A stretch of DNA of 64,000 nt from Pseudoips prasinana (taxonomy: Eukaryota > Arthropoda > Insecta > Lepidoptera > Nolidae): contig OX621265.1 in NCBI GenBank assembly GCA_951640165.1, positions 22,023,001 through 22,087,000 of the forward strand. The letters are read 5' to 3'. Position 1 is the stretch's first letter. Each line of letters opens with the position of its first letter. The translations under genes and the position numbers were made by a program. Positions 21,060 to 32,157 of this stretch are shown here, piece by piece. The notes under the pieces were generated by a model. That model ran no database searches and was not told where the DNA came from. It saw nothing but the letters and a program-made list of their open reading frames with translations.

Positions 21060-21380
21060 AAGCACATCACTAGACTAGAGATGATGAGATCCGCAGGCGA
21101 ACCAAAGTCATAGCCGTAAGAATTGCCAAGCTGAAGTGGCAGTGGGCGGGGCACCTCGTAGAGCCGACGGCCGCTGGGGCAGAAAGGTTCTCGAGTGGCG
21201 ACCACGAACCGGAAGACGCAGCGTGGGCAGGCCCCCTACAAGATGGACCGATGATCTTGTGCGGGTCGCTGGAAAGCGCTGGATGCGGATAGCGCAAGAC
21301 CGGCAATTGTGGAATCTTTGAGGGAGGCCTTTGTCCAGCAGTGGACGTCTTTCGGCTGATATGATGATAATGACATCACT
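21060..21380 (+). pseudogene. RTE-type reverse-transcriptase C-terminal fragment
   Basis: Plus-strand codons in shifting frames give IAKLKWQWAGHL, WRPRTGRRSVGRPPTRWTDD and AGKRWMRIAQDRQLW, ending GGAGGCCTTTGTCCAGCAGT. The same protein end is coded at 37284-36955 in reverse. Frameshifts mark it as dead. Confidence 0.8.
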
Positions 21381-21509
21381 AGACATATCATCAAACAAGA
21401 TGTGGTAAAATGTTTCTCAAGCTATACATTTTCATAATTAAACCTATAGGTATCTACGCGAACGCCAGCAGTCAAACTTGGTGTATACGAGTCTCATTGC
21501 TATCACACG

Positions 21510-22040
21510 CATTCTGTAGTTAGTCAGGGTTCAATGCTGGGACCTCTATTGTTCCTAATTATCGTTAACTAACGGCCTTCTTATATGTTGACAGCGGAAC
21601 ACTCTCTCTCTCTCTCTCTGTGCGGAAGTTAGATCTGTGCCTCTAGCACGAGTTCCTGCAGTTTACTTACTCGATCACACGTACAGTTTCGTCCCATACA
21701 TTGAGCACCAGAGTTTTAGTTCTTAATAGTTTCCGCGAGAGGCGCTGGTGCTCAATGTATGGGAGAAACTGTACGTGTGATCGAGTAAGTAAACTGCAGG
21801 AACTCGTGCTAGAGGCACTAATGAAGATCGTTTAGCGATACAGTTGGACATTGAAGCTATTTACCTATCAATGGAGCCTAGTGATCAGGATGGAATTCTA
21901 ATGAGTTGTAAGATAAGCGGACTCTTCCAACGACCACAAAGGATCTAGGTGTCACATTCGACCATAATTTAACATTTCACGACCACATAACTTCGCTAGT
22001 GAAAGAGTCTTTTTCGCCTGGGTTTCATTCTTAAACGCAT
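21510..22040 (+). pseudogene. Reverse-transcriptase fragment split by a large hairpin
   Basis: QGSMLGPLLFL is coded at about 21522-21556 (RT motif before the active site) and LGVTFDHNLTFHDHI at about 21943-21990 (the block after it). The active-site region expected between them is replaced by the inverted repeat 21637-21818. Confidence 0.7.
21637..21818. repeat. 73/74-bp near-perfect inverted repeat (35-nt loop)
   Basis: Arms 21637-21710 and 21746-21818 pair along their whole length with a single one-base gap. The transcript would form one long hairpin. Confidence 0.95.
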
Positions 22041-22262
22041 ACTTTACTATATAAATTAGGGATGAAAATGGCGAAAGATACTCATTTATTTTTTTCGCAA
22101 CCTTGAATCTTTCCAGTAAAATACACACATGTAACTTTAGAATAATACAAATTTAGGGCTATTCGAAAAATATAAATTTGCATGTATAATACGTGTATTA
22201 ATCGATGTATTTTTCATAAATTACAACTACCACTAATAGAAAGGTGATTTTTAATTATATTA

Positions 22263-24985
22263 TGTAAATAAATAAATAAATAAAAAAGGTTTTTATTCAC
22301 GTAGACTTTAAAAAAGCGCTTGTAAATAGTCAGAACATGTTTGTAGTAATATAGTTGTATACATTAGATATTATTTCTAGTAACATAGATATTTAAGTAC
22401 ATCTTGTATGAAAACATTTATAAAATTTATTTTATTACAGAAATGATATTTAGCTAGCTCGTATCAAGTTATTGTCAAGAGACTATGTTTAATTATCTAG
22501 TTTAAGTCTAATATTTCTACTACACATTGTCAATGGTTGTGTCTATATTAAAGGTATTATTATTATGACGGACCTTGTGTTAATAACGACGGCCGCGCTT
22601 TAATGCTACCACCGGATCCAATGCGCCCCAACTGAGAAGACCCAGCGAAACAAACTCAGTGGGTTCATCTACTACCGGTTTCAACACGACCCAGTTGAGA
22701 CGGTCCGGCGAAACATACTCAAGCGGGCATGAACACGGGATTTGGTCCAATTAGAGTAATTATTTAGTAGGCAAACACAATATATGCTCGATCGGTTGTC
22801 TGAATGCTTATTATTTTAGATTATATTTAGGTATACAAAAGAAAAACTTCGAAACAATAACATTATTCATTTTGAGACAGAGTCAATAATTTTAAATTAA
22901 GTATATGATAGCAATCATTTACAGATAGTTCACGTAACACAGCAGATCAGTCATGTCTATATGGCTACAAGATCTCCAGCGAGCAATGAGCAGGTAGGAA
23001 GTGAGAGCCAGACGTCTTTGTCATCGATGTACTCTTTAGTGGTGTAATAACCCCTAGCCATAAGTATACGTTTAATATGTGTTTTAAAACTTGTGTCAGG
23101 CAGATCAGTAATTTGAGTAGGAAGCTTGTTATAAAACCTAATACAATTTCCTAAAAATGATTTATTAGTTTTGCTTATATTTTCGCATTAAGTGCAACTG
23201 TTGGTACAATTTGAGTCACATTCGGCAATGAGAACCTGATGCATTTAGTTTTCCCTGCATTTAACAAGAGATTATTTGCCGAAAACCATTCTGATATAAA
23301 GCTGAGTGTTTTATTATGCTCAATAAGATCTTTATCCTTTCTATTTACTTTAAATATGAGCAACGTATCATCAGCGAACAAAACTATGTCTGATACTTTC
23401 TCTACCAGATAAGGGAGATCATTTATATAAACTAGAAATAAAAATGGGCCCAATATAGATCCTTGGGGCACCCCCATTTTCACAGGATGACGTGCCGAAG
23501 TGACACCGCCTATCGAAACCATCTGTTGTTGCCCCGATAAATAGGACATCACAAGATCAAGAGATGTGCCAGATATTCCATAGTACTTCAGTTTAACAAC
23601 GAGCGTACGATGATCAACGCAATCGAAAGCCTTAGAGAGATCACAGAAAACTTCCAGCGCATCCTGTGATCCCTCCCAACCCTCCAATATTGACCTAATT
23701 AATGTGCAACCTGCATCCTGAGTAGAGCGGCCCCTTGTAAACCCGAACTGCTTGTTATGCAATATCTCATTCACGTTAAAGTGCGACAACATTTGGCTGA
23801 GCATCAGCTTTTCAAATATTTTACTTAAAGCTGGCAGTATTGAGATAGGCCTATAATTCGTGGCATTTTTTGAACAACCTGCCTTGAAAATGGGTATTAT
23901 CTTACTTATTTTCATTAAATCGGGAAAGACACCATCACTTATACAGCCATTGAAGATGGCTGCAAGGATTGTAGCAATGTTTAGTATGATTGATTCAATT
24001 GCTTTTACAGACAGTCCCCACAAATCTTCTGTGCCTTTCCTTTTAATACTCTTAAAAGCTTTTATAATATCATCACTTGTTACGGATTTAAAACTAAAGT
24101 TAGGACCAGTTTGTTTTACGCTTTGATTTAAAAAGAGTTCAGCCACATCTGGTGATGATGCGAGACACTTAGTAATATCCACGGGTATATTTGCAAAAAA
24201 AGCAGCTAAAAAATTGGCAATGGTAAGCTTGTCTGAAACCAGTTCATCACCAATATTCAATACTAATGTTTGATCTCTTGATCTACTTTTACCAGTTTCA
24301 GTATTAATTATTTGCCAAGCTGATTTTATTTTATTATCAGATTTTTTAATTTTATCTCTTATATATAAAGATTTAGCTTGAATGCAAACCTTTTTAAAAA
24401 TTTTTGAATAATTTCTAACATAATTAATAAAATTGACATCAGGGTTATAGGACCTTCTGTCATACAACTCATATAAAAAATCTCTACTCAGTCTAATGCC
24501 TTGAGTTGCCCAAGAACTAAATTTTATCTTATTACTGTCAACCGTTATGTTTTTTATTTTACAAGCTTTATTAAATTCTTTGCAAATACAGTGGAATAAT
24601 ATAGTGTACATATCGTTAGGGTTACTTTTGTTTGGCAATAGATGGCACAAACTATTCTCCAGGTTGTTACTGAACTTTCCCAAATTAGATTTTGTTAAAG
24701 GTCTAAAACTAATTTTTGGTTTATTTATATTTATCTCATTTTTTATCTTTACTATTTGGCATTTATGGTCAGAGCGAACACCAGCCACCAAACACTTCTC
24801 AGAGACATTAAAGTTGGTAATTATGTTATCAATGCAAGTAGCAGATGTGGGTGTGACTCTCGTGGCCTCAGAGAACAAGAATTTAAGGTTAAAGGACCGA
24901 AATACAGATAGAAATATGTTTATTTCAGGTGAATCTGCTAAAATGTTCATATTAAAATCACCACATACAAGGATTTTTTTTTTTT
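22263..24985 (-). mobile_element. Family 1 CR1/Jockey-like element, internally deleted copy
   Basis: Runs from the endonuclease (24985) to the 3' end with (TTTA)n at 22263. Relative to the copy at 45257-47075 it lacks the reverse-transcriptase C-terminal part (equivalent to about 46168-46628); the deletion junction is at about 23183-23188. The 3' UTR at 22560-22760 is nearly the same as in the other copies. Confidence 0.85.
23175..24950 (-). CDS. Endonuclease C-terminal part plus reverse transcriptase (family 1)
   Basis: 591 residues without a stop. It starts inside the endonuclease domain at a Met of GDFNMN, includes SDHKCQ near residue 60, then RT blocks: KIIPIFKAG...NYRPIS near 350-365, FTRGRST near 400, GVPQGSILGP near 490 and the catalytic FADDTLL near 525. 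Downstream RT residues are removed by the internal deletion, and the frame runs a few codons past the junction. It would be enzymatically incomplete. The true ORF2 start is lost; the shown start is merely the first Met after the truncation. Confidence 0.85.
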   Translation of the reverse strand: MNILADSPEINIFLSVFRSFNLKFLFSEATRVTPTSATCIDNIITNFNVSEKCLVAGVRSDHKCQIVKIKNEININKPKISFRPLTKSNLGKFSNNLENSLCHLLPNKSNPNDMYTILFHCICKEFNKACKIKNITVDSNKIKFSSWATQGIRLSRDFLYELYDRRSYNPDVNFINYVRNYSKIFKKVCIQAKSLYIRDKIKKSDNKIKSAWQIINTETGKSRSRDQTLVLNIGDELVSDKLTIANFLAAFFANIPVDITKCLASSPDVAELFLNQSVKQTGPNFSFKSVTSDDIIKAFKSIKRKGTEDLWGLSVKAIESIILNIATILAAIFNGCISDGVFPDLMKISKIIPIFKAGCSKNATNYRPISILPALSKIFEKLMLSQMLSHFNVNEILHNKQFGFTRGRSTQDAGCTLIRSILEGWEGSQDALEVFCDLSKAFDCVDHRTLVVKLKYYGISGTSLDLVMSYLSGQQQMVSIGGVTSARHPVKMGVPQGSILGPFLFLVYINDLPYLVEKVSDIVLFADDTLLIFKVNRKDKDLIEHNKTLSFISEWFSANNLLLNAGKTKCIRFSLPNVTQIVPTVALNAKI

Positions 24986-25376
24986 ATGTAAAGCAGGATG
25001 TTTGAAAAACATGGCGAAAAATACAATTTAAAATACACTTAAAAAAACCGAAACTATCAATTTCAATTTATTTATTGCATTCATGGGTTTACATAGGTCT
25101 TAACAATAGAGTAGGTACAGTACCAAACATGAACCCTGCTAGGGCACAGCAATATTTTTACATTGTAATTTGGGAGGTAGTATAGTAGGTACAGGTATAA
25201 ATAATTGTCATGATGTGTGATGTCAGGTCATGAGTTAATGTTATGTAAGTCACGTATAATTATAAGAAAAGAGAAAAAAGAAATTGTGTTATTCATATTA
25301 TTTACTAATTGCATTTGCGCGTATTATTATTTATTATATAGTAACGATTTAAAGATATCAAAAGTATTTTTATTTT

Positions 25377-25628
25377 TTATAATGATTTATCATTCAAATA
25401 CTCATTTATTGAATAGTAGCTTTTTTGTATGAGGAAGCTTTTTAATTTTCTCGTGAAAATATGGATATTTTCTTCGTCTTTTATGCGGTGTGGTAGTTTG
25501 TTGTAGAGTTTTACCGACATTGCAAGGGGACTAGAAGAGTGCATTTTTATTCTTGATGATGGTAAGTTTAATCTGTTTTTATGTCGAAATGTGTATTTTG
25601 TTGATGTATTTCCTGTTTTGTTAAACAA
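25377..25628 (-). pseudogene. Family 2 ORF2 C-terminus
   Basis: The 83-residue frame contains VKLYNKLPHRIKDEENI and SYYSINEYL, the YNKLP ... Y++ ++L end typical of these reverse transcriptases. Confidence 0.7.
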
Positions 25629-26627
25629 TTCTGGCTGCTTCCGAACGAATTTACATATTTAATGAATGTAGATACCTGGTAAAGTAAGAATTTTGTAATT
25701 TTGAAAGTGTGGTTTGCAACTATCGGTTTGTTGTATGTTAGCTAAGATTCTGACTAGTTTTTTTTTGTAACGTAAAGAGAGTAGGTGCGTCAGTGCTACT
25801 TCCCCCCATTATTATACCATAGCTAAGCCATGCGAAAGCATATGCGTAGTAGGTGGTGAGTGCTGTTTTTAGATCCGTGGTTTTCTTAATCTCTCGGAGA
25901 GCATACGTGAATTTCGAGATTTTTGCTTTTACTTTTTGTATGTGCTGTTTCCAACTTATTTGTTTGTCAATTTTTAATCCTAGTAGCGTGAATTCGTTAA
26001 GTACTTCTATTTTTAGAGTATTATATATAAAGTCAATGTTAATAGGTGCCTTCTGATTAGGGTGAAATGTCAGAGTTCGTTTCGCAATGGGTAAGTAGAT
26101 AAAGAAATGTCATCTGCAAACAAAACGCATGGTCCGTCTATGGATTTTGGAAAGTCGTTTATATAAATAAGAAATAAAAGACAACCGATTACACTGCCTT
26201 GAGGTATTGATGCTGTCATATGTTTACCATCAGATCGGACGTGCGTTATTTCTTTTGTTGTTTCATTGAATTATTCAAGTTCTACAAGTTGTTCTCTATT
26301 TTGTAAGTAGGATCTAAACCATTCGTAAGCCTTTCCGCGAATTCCTATATAATATAATTTCTTTAGTAGTATGTTAAATTGTACCTTGTCATACGCTTTC
26401 TTCATATCTAAAAATAATATATTATATTAAGTGCTTCTTGTGTGTACTTGTAAATAGCTAAGACTGTTGAACGATTCCTACGGAAGCCATTTTGACTGTC
26501 ATTGAAAAGGTTGTATTTTTCACAGAAACTATAAACACGGTCACACATTGCCTTTTCGAAAATCTTTGAAGCTGTCGGCAAAAGAGCTATAGGGCGATAA
26601 TTATTAGGATCTGATTTAGAGCTCTTT

Positions 26628-27056
26628 TTATGTAGGTATAGGTTTTATAATTGCTTTTTTTAATTCGTCGGGGAAAACACCTTCATCAAAGGACTGATTT
26701 ATGAGGATGTAGAAAGGTAAAGTAAGTTCTTCTGCGCATTTCTTAAAAAGGATAGGCGGCAGCTCATCGTAACCACGGCTTTTTTTGTTTTTAAAATTTT
26801 TATGTATTTGGTTAACTTCACGAGGATTTATTGGGCTCAGAAACATGGTGTTTGTAGTTGACTCAGTTACACTCGGGGTTTTCAATATAATGTCAGGTGT
26901 TCGGCCGGTTTTCTCACCGATGTTAGCAAAAAAGTTATTGAAAGTATTGGCTACTAGTTTAGGTTCAGTTATTATATCATTGTTACTTTTTAAGCTGATA
27001 TTATATTTGTCAGATTTTTTAATTTTATTTGTACGTTCATTAATTATGTTCCACAT
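26628..27056 (-). pseudogene. Family 2 reverse transcriptase, N-terminal block
   Basis: The 142-residue frame codes NNFFANIGEKTGRTP, then GYDELPPILFKKC and FPDELKKAIIKPIPT: the region leading into RT motif 1. The frame breaks right after. Confidence 0.75.
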
Positions 27057-27266
27057 AGCTTTTACTTTATTGTGAGATTTTTTTAATATATTGTTGTTTT
27101 TTTGCTGTCGCTACTGCATTTTTTAATATTCTTTCGTAATTTTTATAATATTTAAGGAGGATTTCATTGTTCGTTTTTAATGTAAGTATTTTTAATAATC
27201 TTTTATTTTTGCATGATTTCTTTTAACCTTTTGTCAGCCAGTGCTTTTTATATTTTGTTTTTAATT

Positions 27267-28034
27267 TTATTTACGTAATGGAATGCATTTATTTAATGTG
27301 TTTAATAATATTTTTTGAAAGGCTTTATAGTTTTCGTTTATATTATTGCTAGCTAGTATAAAGTCACGCCATTTAATTGAGCTTAATGCTGATTTGAATG
27401 TTTCCATATTCTTTCCATTGAAAGATCTCTGTATTGTGTACCAGTCTGTGTTTTTGTTTGTTTGTGGTTCTTGTTCTAGATGTATTATTGTAGCGTTGTG
27501 ATCAGAAAAACCTAACTCTTCAACCGTTGTGTATATTTTATCATTGACAAAATTTGTGAAAATTAAATCCAAGCAAGAAGACGTGGTTTGAGATATTCGT
27601 GTAGGTGTTGTTATATGTTGAGTGAATCTATATTCCATCATTAAATTTAAAAATTCATTCGATTTAAGGCTATTCTCCAAAATGTTTATGTTGAAATCGC
27701 CTCCAATAATGATCTTGTGTTTGATGTATTTTGTGTTTACATATTTCAAAATTGAATGTAATTGTCTAATAAATACTTCTTCTTCTTTTCTGTTCCAGTA
27801 CATGGTGATCAATAATACTTTTTCTTTAGGCAATTCAGTTGCGCAAACTTCTACAACATATTCTACAGACATGTCAGAAATGTCGGTTATTTCAACAAAA
27901 TTAAGATTTTCTTGTAATAGAATGCAAACACCGCGTCCTGCTCGATTTTTCCGGGAGTAATTAGCTGCGTATCTGTATCCTGTAAATTGAATTGTATTCA
28001 TTTTTTTCTGCAGACAGCCAAGTTTCTGAAGCAC
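27267..28034 (-). pseudogene. Family 2 endonuclease domain
   Basis: 255 residues of endonuclease/exonuclease-phosphatase type: GVCILLQENLNF near 35, a TMYWNR strand near 80, GGDFNINIL near 115 and LGFSDHNATI near 178. This domain nicks the target DNA. The catalytic Asp-Asn of GDFN and SDH are present. The N-terminal catalytic N and E blocks are outside this frame, so the copy is incomplete. Confidence 0.8.
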
Positions 28035-28064
28035 ATATGGCTTGGTAGTAAAGTATTAAATTAA

Positions 28065-28254
28065 TCAGTAGTCATTCTTAATCGTTTTTTTAAAATAATC
28101 AGGATCTTCTAAACTCCACTCAACCAATAAAGTATCCGAAGCACCCAAGTCCTTACGTCGAGAAATCCATCCACGTACCCAAACATTACGTTTTCTTCTT
28201 TCCTTTTTTTTTTTCTTCTCTCTTTGTTCTTTAAGCAATTGTTGAATAATTAAT
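28065..28254 (-). pseudogene. PIF/Harbinger transposase N-terminal fragment
   Basis: A minus-strand frame rich in Lys/Glu leads into RNVWVRGWISRRKDLG and WSLEDPDYFKK before a stop at 28065-28067. The order basic run, W-V-x-x-W-x-x-RR-x-x-LG, then L-x-x-EDP-x-x-F matches the N-terminus of PIF/Harbinger transposase genes in insects. The DDE core is absent. Confidence 0.6.
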
Positions 28255-28333
28255 TATTTCAATTCCGGCACAAACGGCTATTCTGCTCAACATTTTCGAT
28301 GGAAATGACAGAGCCGCATGCGATTTTAGTAAC

Positions 28334-28699
28334 CTATGTAAATGGGCTAGCGATGCGGTTTGGTAGGCAATCAGTGAAGCGACTCGCCGCACGGCGACAA
28401 TCGACCCGTGTTAACACCACATAACCATTGAGTAACCCTTGTATTACATTCAGTGTATCTGAGTCTTTTCGATCAATTTCCAGTTGATTTTGCCGAATTG
28501 GAGTATTACTATTATTTCCTTTGGGAGCTTTACAGATACAAGCTTGGCATTTCCATGCCAGCCTATTTTCCGTTGACATTGTACGTAACTGTTTCTCTGT
28601 TATGTTACTGCATTGGAAGTCATAGATCATGCTCCATAAAGAGCATTTTAAATATTCTCTGTTGGTGATTTTATGATTACATCCTGCGCATTGGATCAT
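28334..28699 (-). pseudogene. ORF1 fragment with PHD-like finger, non-LTR element
   Basis: The first 70 residues hold a Cys/His pattern (CAGCNHKI, YDFQC, WKCQAC) followed by KAPKGNNSNTP, as in the PHD-like finger that opens ORF1 of many CR1/Jockey-type elements. One expected Cys is a Trp (CSLW). The last 35 codons come from unrelated sequence, so the fragment is chimeric. Confidence 0.55.
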
Positions 28700-28739
28700 T
28701 ATGAAATCTTTTAGCTCAGGAACAACAGAAATAAATTAC

Positions 28740-29700
28740 AAAAACACTGCAGGTGGCTGGGCTTGACCTGCCGACCTCGAAGCGCTGATGCAACTAATCC
28801 GTCTGTGTACGCCGCTGCGCCACGAACACGATGCTCAAATTCAATGAAATAGGCGAGTAGTAGTTTCGTGTTGGTAAGCGCTGAGCAGTGACGACTTTGA
28901 AAAGACTCTGAATCTGAATCTGAAATGCGAATTAATTAACACTTGATTCAGTTTAGGCACTGTTCATAAGCATTATTTTTAGTTTTTGTAGTCCACACGA
29001 TGATATAATTTTTAGTTCGAAATTTACACTCTTTACTCAAGCTTTACGGATTTAAAAACGTCAATGTTATTTTTTTTGTGTCATTTTTTTTTTGTTTTTA
29101 ATTATTACATATATTTTTTTGTATTTATATATATATATTTCTTTTTTTGGATGTTTGTTCACTGACTTGATAGCTTTATTATGGTACATGCAGTGCCCTC
29201 TCGTGATCTGATCCGAATTTAATTACTGAGCAAGTCTCTTAGCGCTCTAACGGCTGGGTCGAAGACGGTTGCAAATACCGGTAACTTTCGACAGGTGTCG
29301 CTAGTGTCTTTGTGTCAGTTGTATAAATATTTGCAAGTCACTGCGGTGTATCACTGTATTCCACTATTTTATTGAATGATTAGCCCTAATGGAGATAGTA
29401 CACAATTTGTTTCGTATTTTTATTAGTAATTCACTGTATCTCATCAAGGCTGGGTACATATAATGTTTGTAAAAACGCACAACACGACCAGTTCTTTCCA
29501 TGATGATTTTTACTATTTTTATAGTTTTTCACTACACGATGAACATTTCCCACTGACAATGTATGACGTCAGTTGATTGATTATCTAGCCACTTTTGTCC
29601 ATTTCACTGAGTAGAAACACTTTTTATAATTTTAAAATCACAATAACAGCGGAGCCGAAATTAACATTGACACTGCAGCGCCATCTTTTTCTTCTTTCTT
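28740..29700. other. Stretch without gene; SINE-like head and possible retroelement 5' UTR
   Basis: On the minus strand 28835-28745 has GTGGCGCAGCGGCGTACACA (A-box-like). The rest is AT-rich, with a GCGCCATCTTTTTC motif near 29680. It may be the 5' UTR of the element whose ORF1 piece is at 28334-28699. Confidence 0.35.
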
Positions 29701-29706
29701 CAAATA

Positions 29707-29916
29707 TCGAAAGATACATCGTAATAACTCTTTGAAAGTTTATGTATTTTATTGAAAAATAGTCCGATAGAAAAATACATGTTGTAATTATATTATGTGT
29801 ACCTAATTAGTCCTAATAACACGGCGAAAAATACAATGTAAAAAACGGAAACTAGCGAAAGATACATCGTAAGAACTCTTTGAAAGTCTCCGTATTTTAT
29901 TGAAAAATACATGTAT
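29707..29916. repeat. Direct repeat pair, about 58 bp, spaced 150 bp
   Basis: 29707-29765 and 29857-29916 share CGAAAGATACATCGTAA, AACTCTTTGAAAGT and GTATTTTATTGAAAAATA with few differences. Confidence 0.75.
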
Positions 29917-30194
29917 TTTACTAGTAATTTTCAAGCCTAATATAAATCCTACGTCGCTGCCTACTCCTCTGGGAAACAGGCGTGAGTCTATTTATGTAGG
30001 TATATATATAGCAAACCAAATAAAATAACACATAATATGAAGAAATGAGTGAGGAATCTTAAAACACCGACACCTGAAACTTAGCGATCTTATTCGTTAA
30101 GATTTTTTTACAATTCAATTCAGATAGGAGGTTTGCAGTAACTTAACAAAGCTATAACTAAAAAACAATAAAAATGTAATAATAATCATTTATT

Positions 30195-30260
30195 TGACTG
30201 ACATACTATTTACAAGCGCTTTTTTAAAGTCTACGTGAAAATAAACCTTTTTTTATTTTA
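30195..30260 (+). mobile_element. 3' terminus of family 1, short 5'-truncated copy
   Basis: ACTATTTACAAGCGC, a T run, AAAGTCTACGTGAA and AATAAACCTTTTTTTATTTT: only the last about 60 bp of the family. Confidence 0.65.
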
Positions 30261-30339
30261 TACCAAACATTTCAAATTTGACAAAGATATTGTATTATGA
30301 ATCGCATGGCGCGGCTGTGTCGGAACTAGATAAGTACAC

Positions 30340-30472
30340 ACGCCAGCACATCAAGCTACCCCAATCTGTCAAACTTCCCCAATTGAAAGTGAACCTTATG
30401 CTTTTGTGATAAAGTTGGAAATATATAAAATAAATTTGACAGATTGGAGTGACTGGATGTGCTGGTGTTTGT
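30340..30472. mobile_element. MITE-like foldback element, copy 2
   Basis: CGCCAGCACATCAAGCTACC to GGATGTGCTGGTG, with TCTGTCAAA/TTTGACAGA inside; same layout as 551-681, with the same internal GATAAAGTTGGAAAT-type centre. Confidence 0.6.
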
Positions 30473-30631
30473 ACATATATATATATATTTGTATTTCATT
30501 TTGACGGTAAAAAATTTACAAACACATAAACAAGCTGTTACGGTCCCGATAAACTTAAAAATGTTTACCACAATTGTAATGTATTTTCCGTATATGTAAT
30601 GAAAATAAAATTATTTCTTTCTTAAGTAAAG

Positions 30632-30715
30632 GTGCAGTGGTGACAACTGCGGTCGGGAGCGTGGGGGTGGGCGCGGGGACCCAGACCACGGCCCCCCCAT
30701 TCCGCGCTGCTACAG
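30632..30715 (+). CDS. Candidate GC-rich exon of an unidentified gene
   Basis: 84 nt, strongly GC-rich inside AT-rich DNA, open in one frame when entered in phase 1 (after AAG at 30631) and followed by a CAG|GTAGCT donor, again phase 1. It would code a Gly/Ala/Val/Thr-rich low-complexity peptide (VGSVGVGAGTQTTAPP). The acceptor tract is weak, no neighbouring exon was found, and identity is unknown. Confidence 0.3.
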
Positions 30716-30719
30716 GTAG

Positions 30720-31384
30720 CTTATGCGTCGACACAAACATTCAAATTATTGTTCAGCTCAAATGCATCAATTCAAAATGGTGAGAGTGTTTATAGGCGAC
30801 ACATACATTATTATGCTCTATGTGTAAGCGTGAAGGAGAGTGAGTGTGGGTACGGTGTCATCTGCGTACAATATCATATGTAAGTTAAAAACTACTTGAC
30901 AGAGATCATTCAATTAAAAACAATGTAGGGCCAAGAATACTACGTTGAGGTACTCCGTAGCTGACTGATAAAACATAACTTACGATGTTTATCTATTTTA
31001 AAACATTGTGACTGTTTTGGAGATAGCTATTTAAGAATTGCAATTAATAACACCGTACATTAAATTCTTCCAGTTTGTCCGGCAAGAGTGGAACAGAGAC
31101 AATCTCAATCTCAAAGGCTTTCCACTGATTGATATGGATTTTTTACCTTCTACAAGTTTTTGGCTCTAAAACCGTGCTGATTTTGGGAGAAAAGATTTAA
31201 TTTCCAATAATTTCTTTTGCGTCTTTTATTGATTATGTGTGCCAAGAGCTTAGAGACTGGTGGAAGTAATGAAATGGGCTGACAGTTACTTTAACACCGT
31301 CTCTATTCCCCTCTATTCATATGTAACACGAGTTAGTAAGAACATTGACAGATAAAACTTCCCTCACATATCAACTCACTCTTA
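30720..31384. other. Stretch without gene; traces of a reverse transcriptase
   Basis: Around 30840-31310 the minus strand carries a very decayed RT-like order, but no motif is clean enough to call. Confidence 0.3.
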
Positions 31385-31567
31385 AGTTATTTGCCCTATG
31401 TGCTAAGTAGTGTGTTTTAGATGTGTCTTTTGGATGAATCCCTTTTCACATATATTTATTTGATCTCTGGCCTGTGTGAGTTGGAATCACTCTTCAGTTT
31501 CAAACTTTGTTGACATATTATGTGTGTATCTGTGTGTGATAGGTTTGTTTTCAATTTAGTCGTGTGT
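31385..31567 (-). pseudogene. Decayed zinc fingers beyond the stop of gene 2
   Basis: Reading on past the stop at 31568, the minus strand still holds finger-like codons in changed frames: ICQQSLKLKSDSNSH near 31525-31480 and ICEKGFIQKTHLKH near 31455-31410. The array was once longer and was cut by a nonsense change and frameshifts. Confidence 0.65.
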
Positions 31568-32157
31568 TTAACTTTTCTCGCTTATATCACATTTATCTAT
31601 ACTCTCGCCTGTATGTGTTAAGAGGTGTCTTTTCAAAATCCCCTTAAGTTTGAAGGTTTTCTCACATATGCCACATTTGTGTGGTCTCTCGCCCACATGT
31701 GTTACAAGGTGTGTTTTCAAATGACTCTTTTGTGAGTAACTTTTATGACAAATGTCACATCTGTGTGGTCTCTCATCCGCATGTGTTAGAAGGTGCGCTT
31801 TCAATTTACTCTTCAGTGTGAAACTTCTTAGACATATATCACATTCAAAAGGCCGCTCGCCTGTGTGGGTTAGATTGTGATAATTTAAATCCCCCTTCTG
31901 TTTGAAACTCCTCTGACAAATGGTACACTTGTGCGCTCTCTCGCCTGTGTGGGATAGAAGGTGTGTTTTCAAATAATACTTCCGTTTGAAACTTTTCTGA
32001 CAAATTTCACATTTATGAGGTCTTTCGTCTCTATGTATTTGAATGTGATTATTTAAATCACCCTCCCGTTTGAAACTCTTATGGCATATGGTACATTCAT
32101 GTCTCTCGTCTGTATCTGCTGGACGGTGTGTTTCCAAAGTATTATTTTGATGAGCAC
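31568..32157 (-). CDS. ZAD zinc-finger gene 2, terminal exon: six C2H2 fingers plus a broken seventh
   Basis: The acceptor TTGTTTGCAG lies just above 32157; stop at 31568-31570. After AHQNNTLETHRPADT come six C2H2 fingers (C-x2-C-x12-H-x3-H) with TGERAHKC, TGERPFEC and VGERPHKC linkers. Then a seventh begins as KCDISEKS, where the second Cys is Ser, and stops. As the last exon of a ZAD-C2H2 protein it should supply DNA binding; the ZAD exon pair at 42.7/40.8 kb supplies dimerisation. The exon is paralogous to 15523-16415. Finger helix residues differ widely from gene 1, so targets have probably diverged. Confidence 0.9.

Larger units (their letters stand above)
25057..28040 (-). mobile_element. 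Family 2 CR1/Jockey-like element, nearly full ORF2, decayed
   Basis: Minus-strand order is endonuclease (28034-27267), reverse transcriptase N-terminus (27056-26628), RT core with QGSVIGCLLFLIYINDFP and FADD around 26200-26110, the C-terminus (25628-25377) and an AT-rich 3' UTR ending near 25057 in TTTATTTATTG. Several frameshifts and stops separate the parts. Confidence 0.8.
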
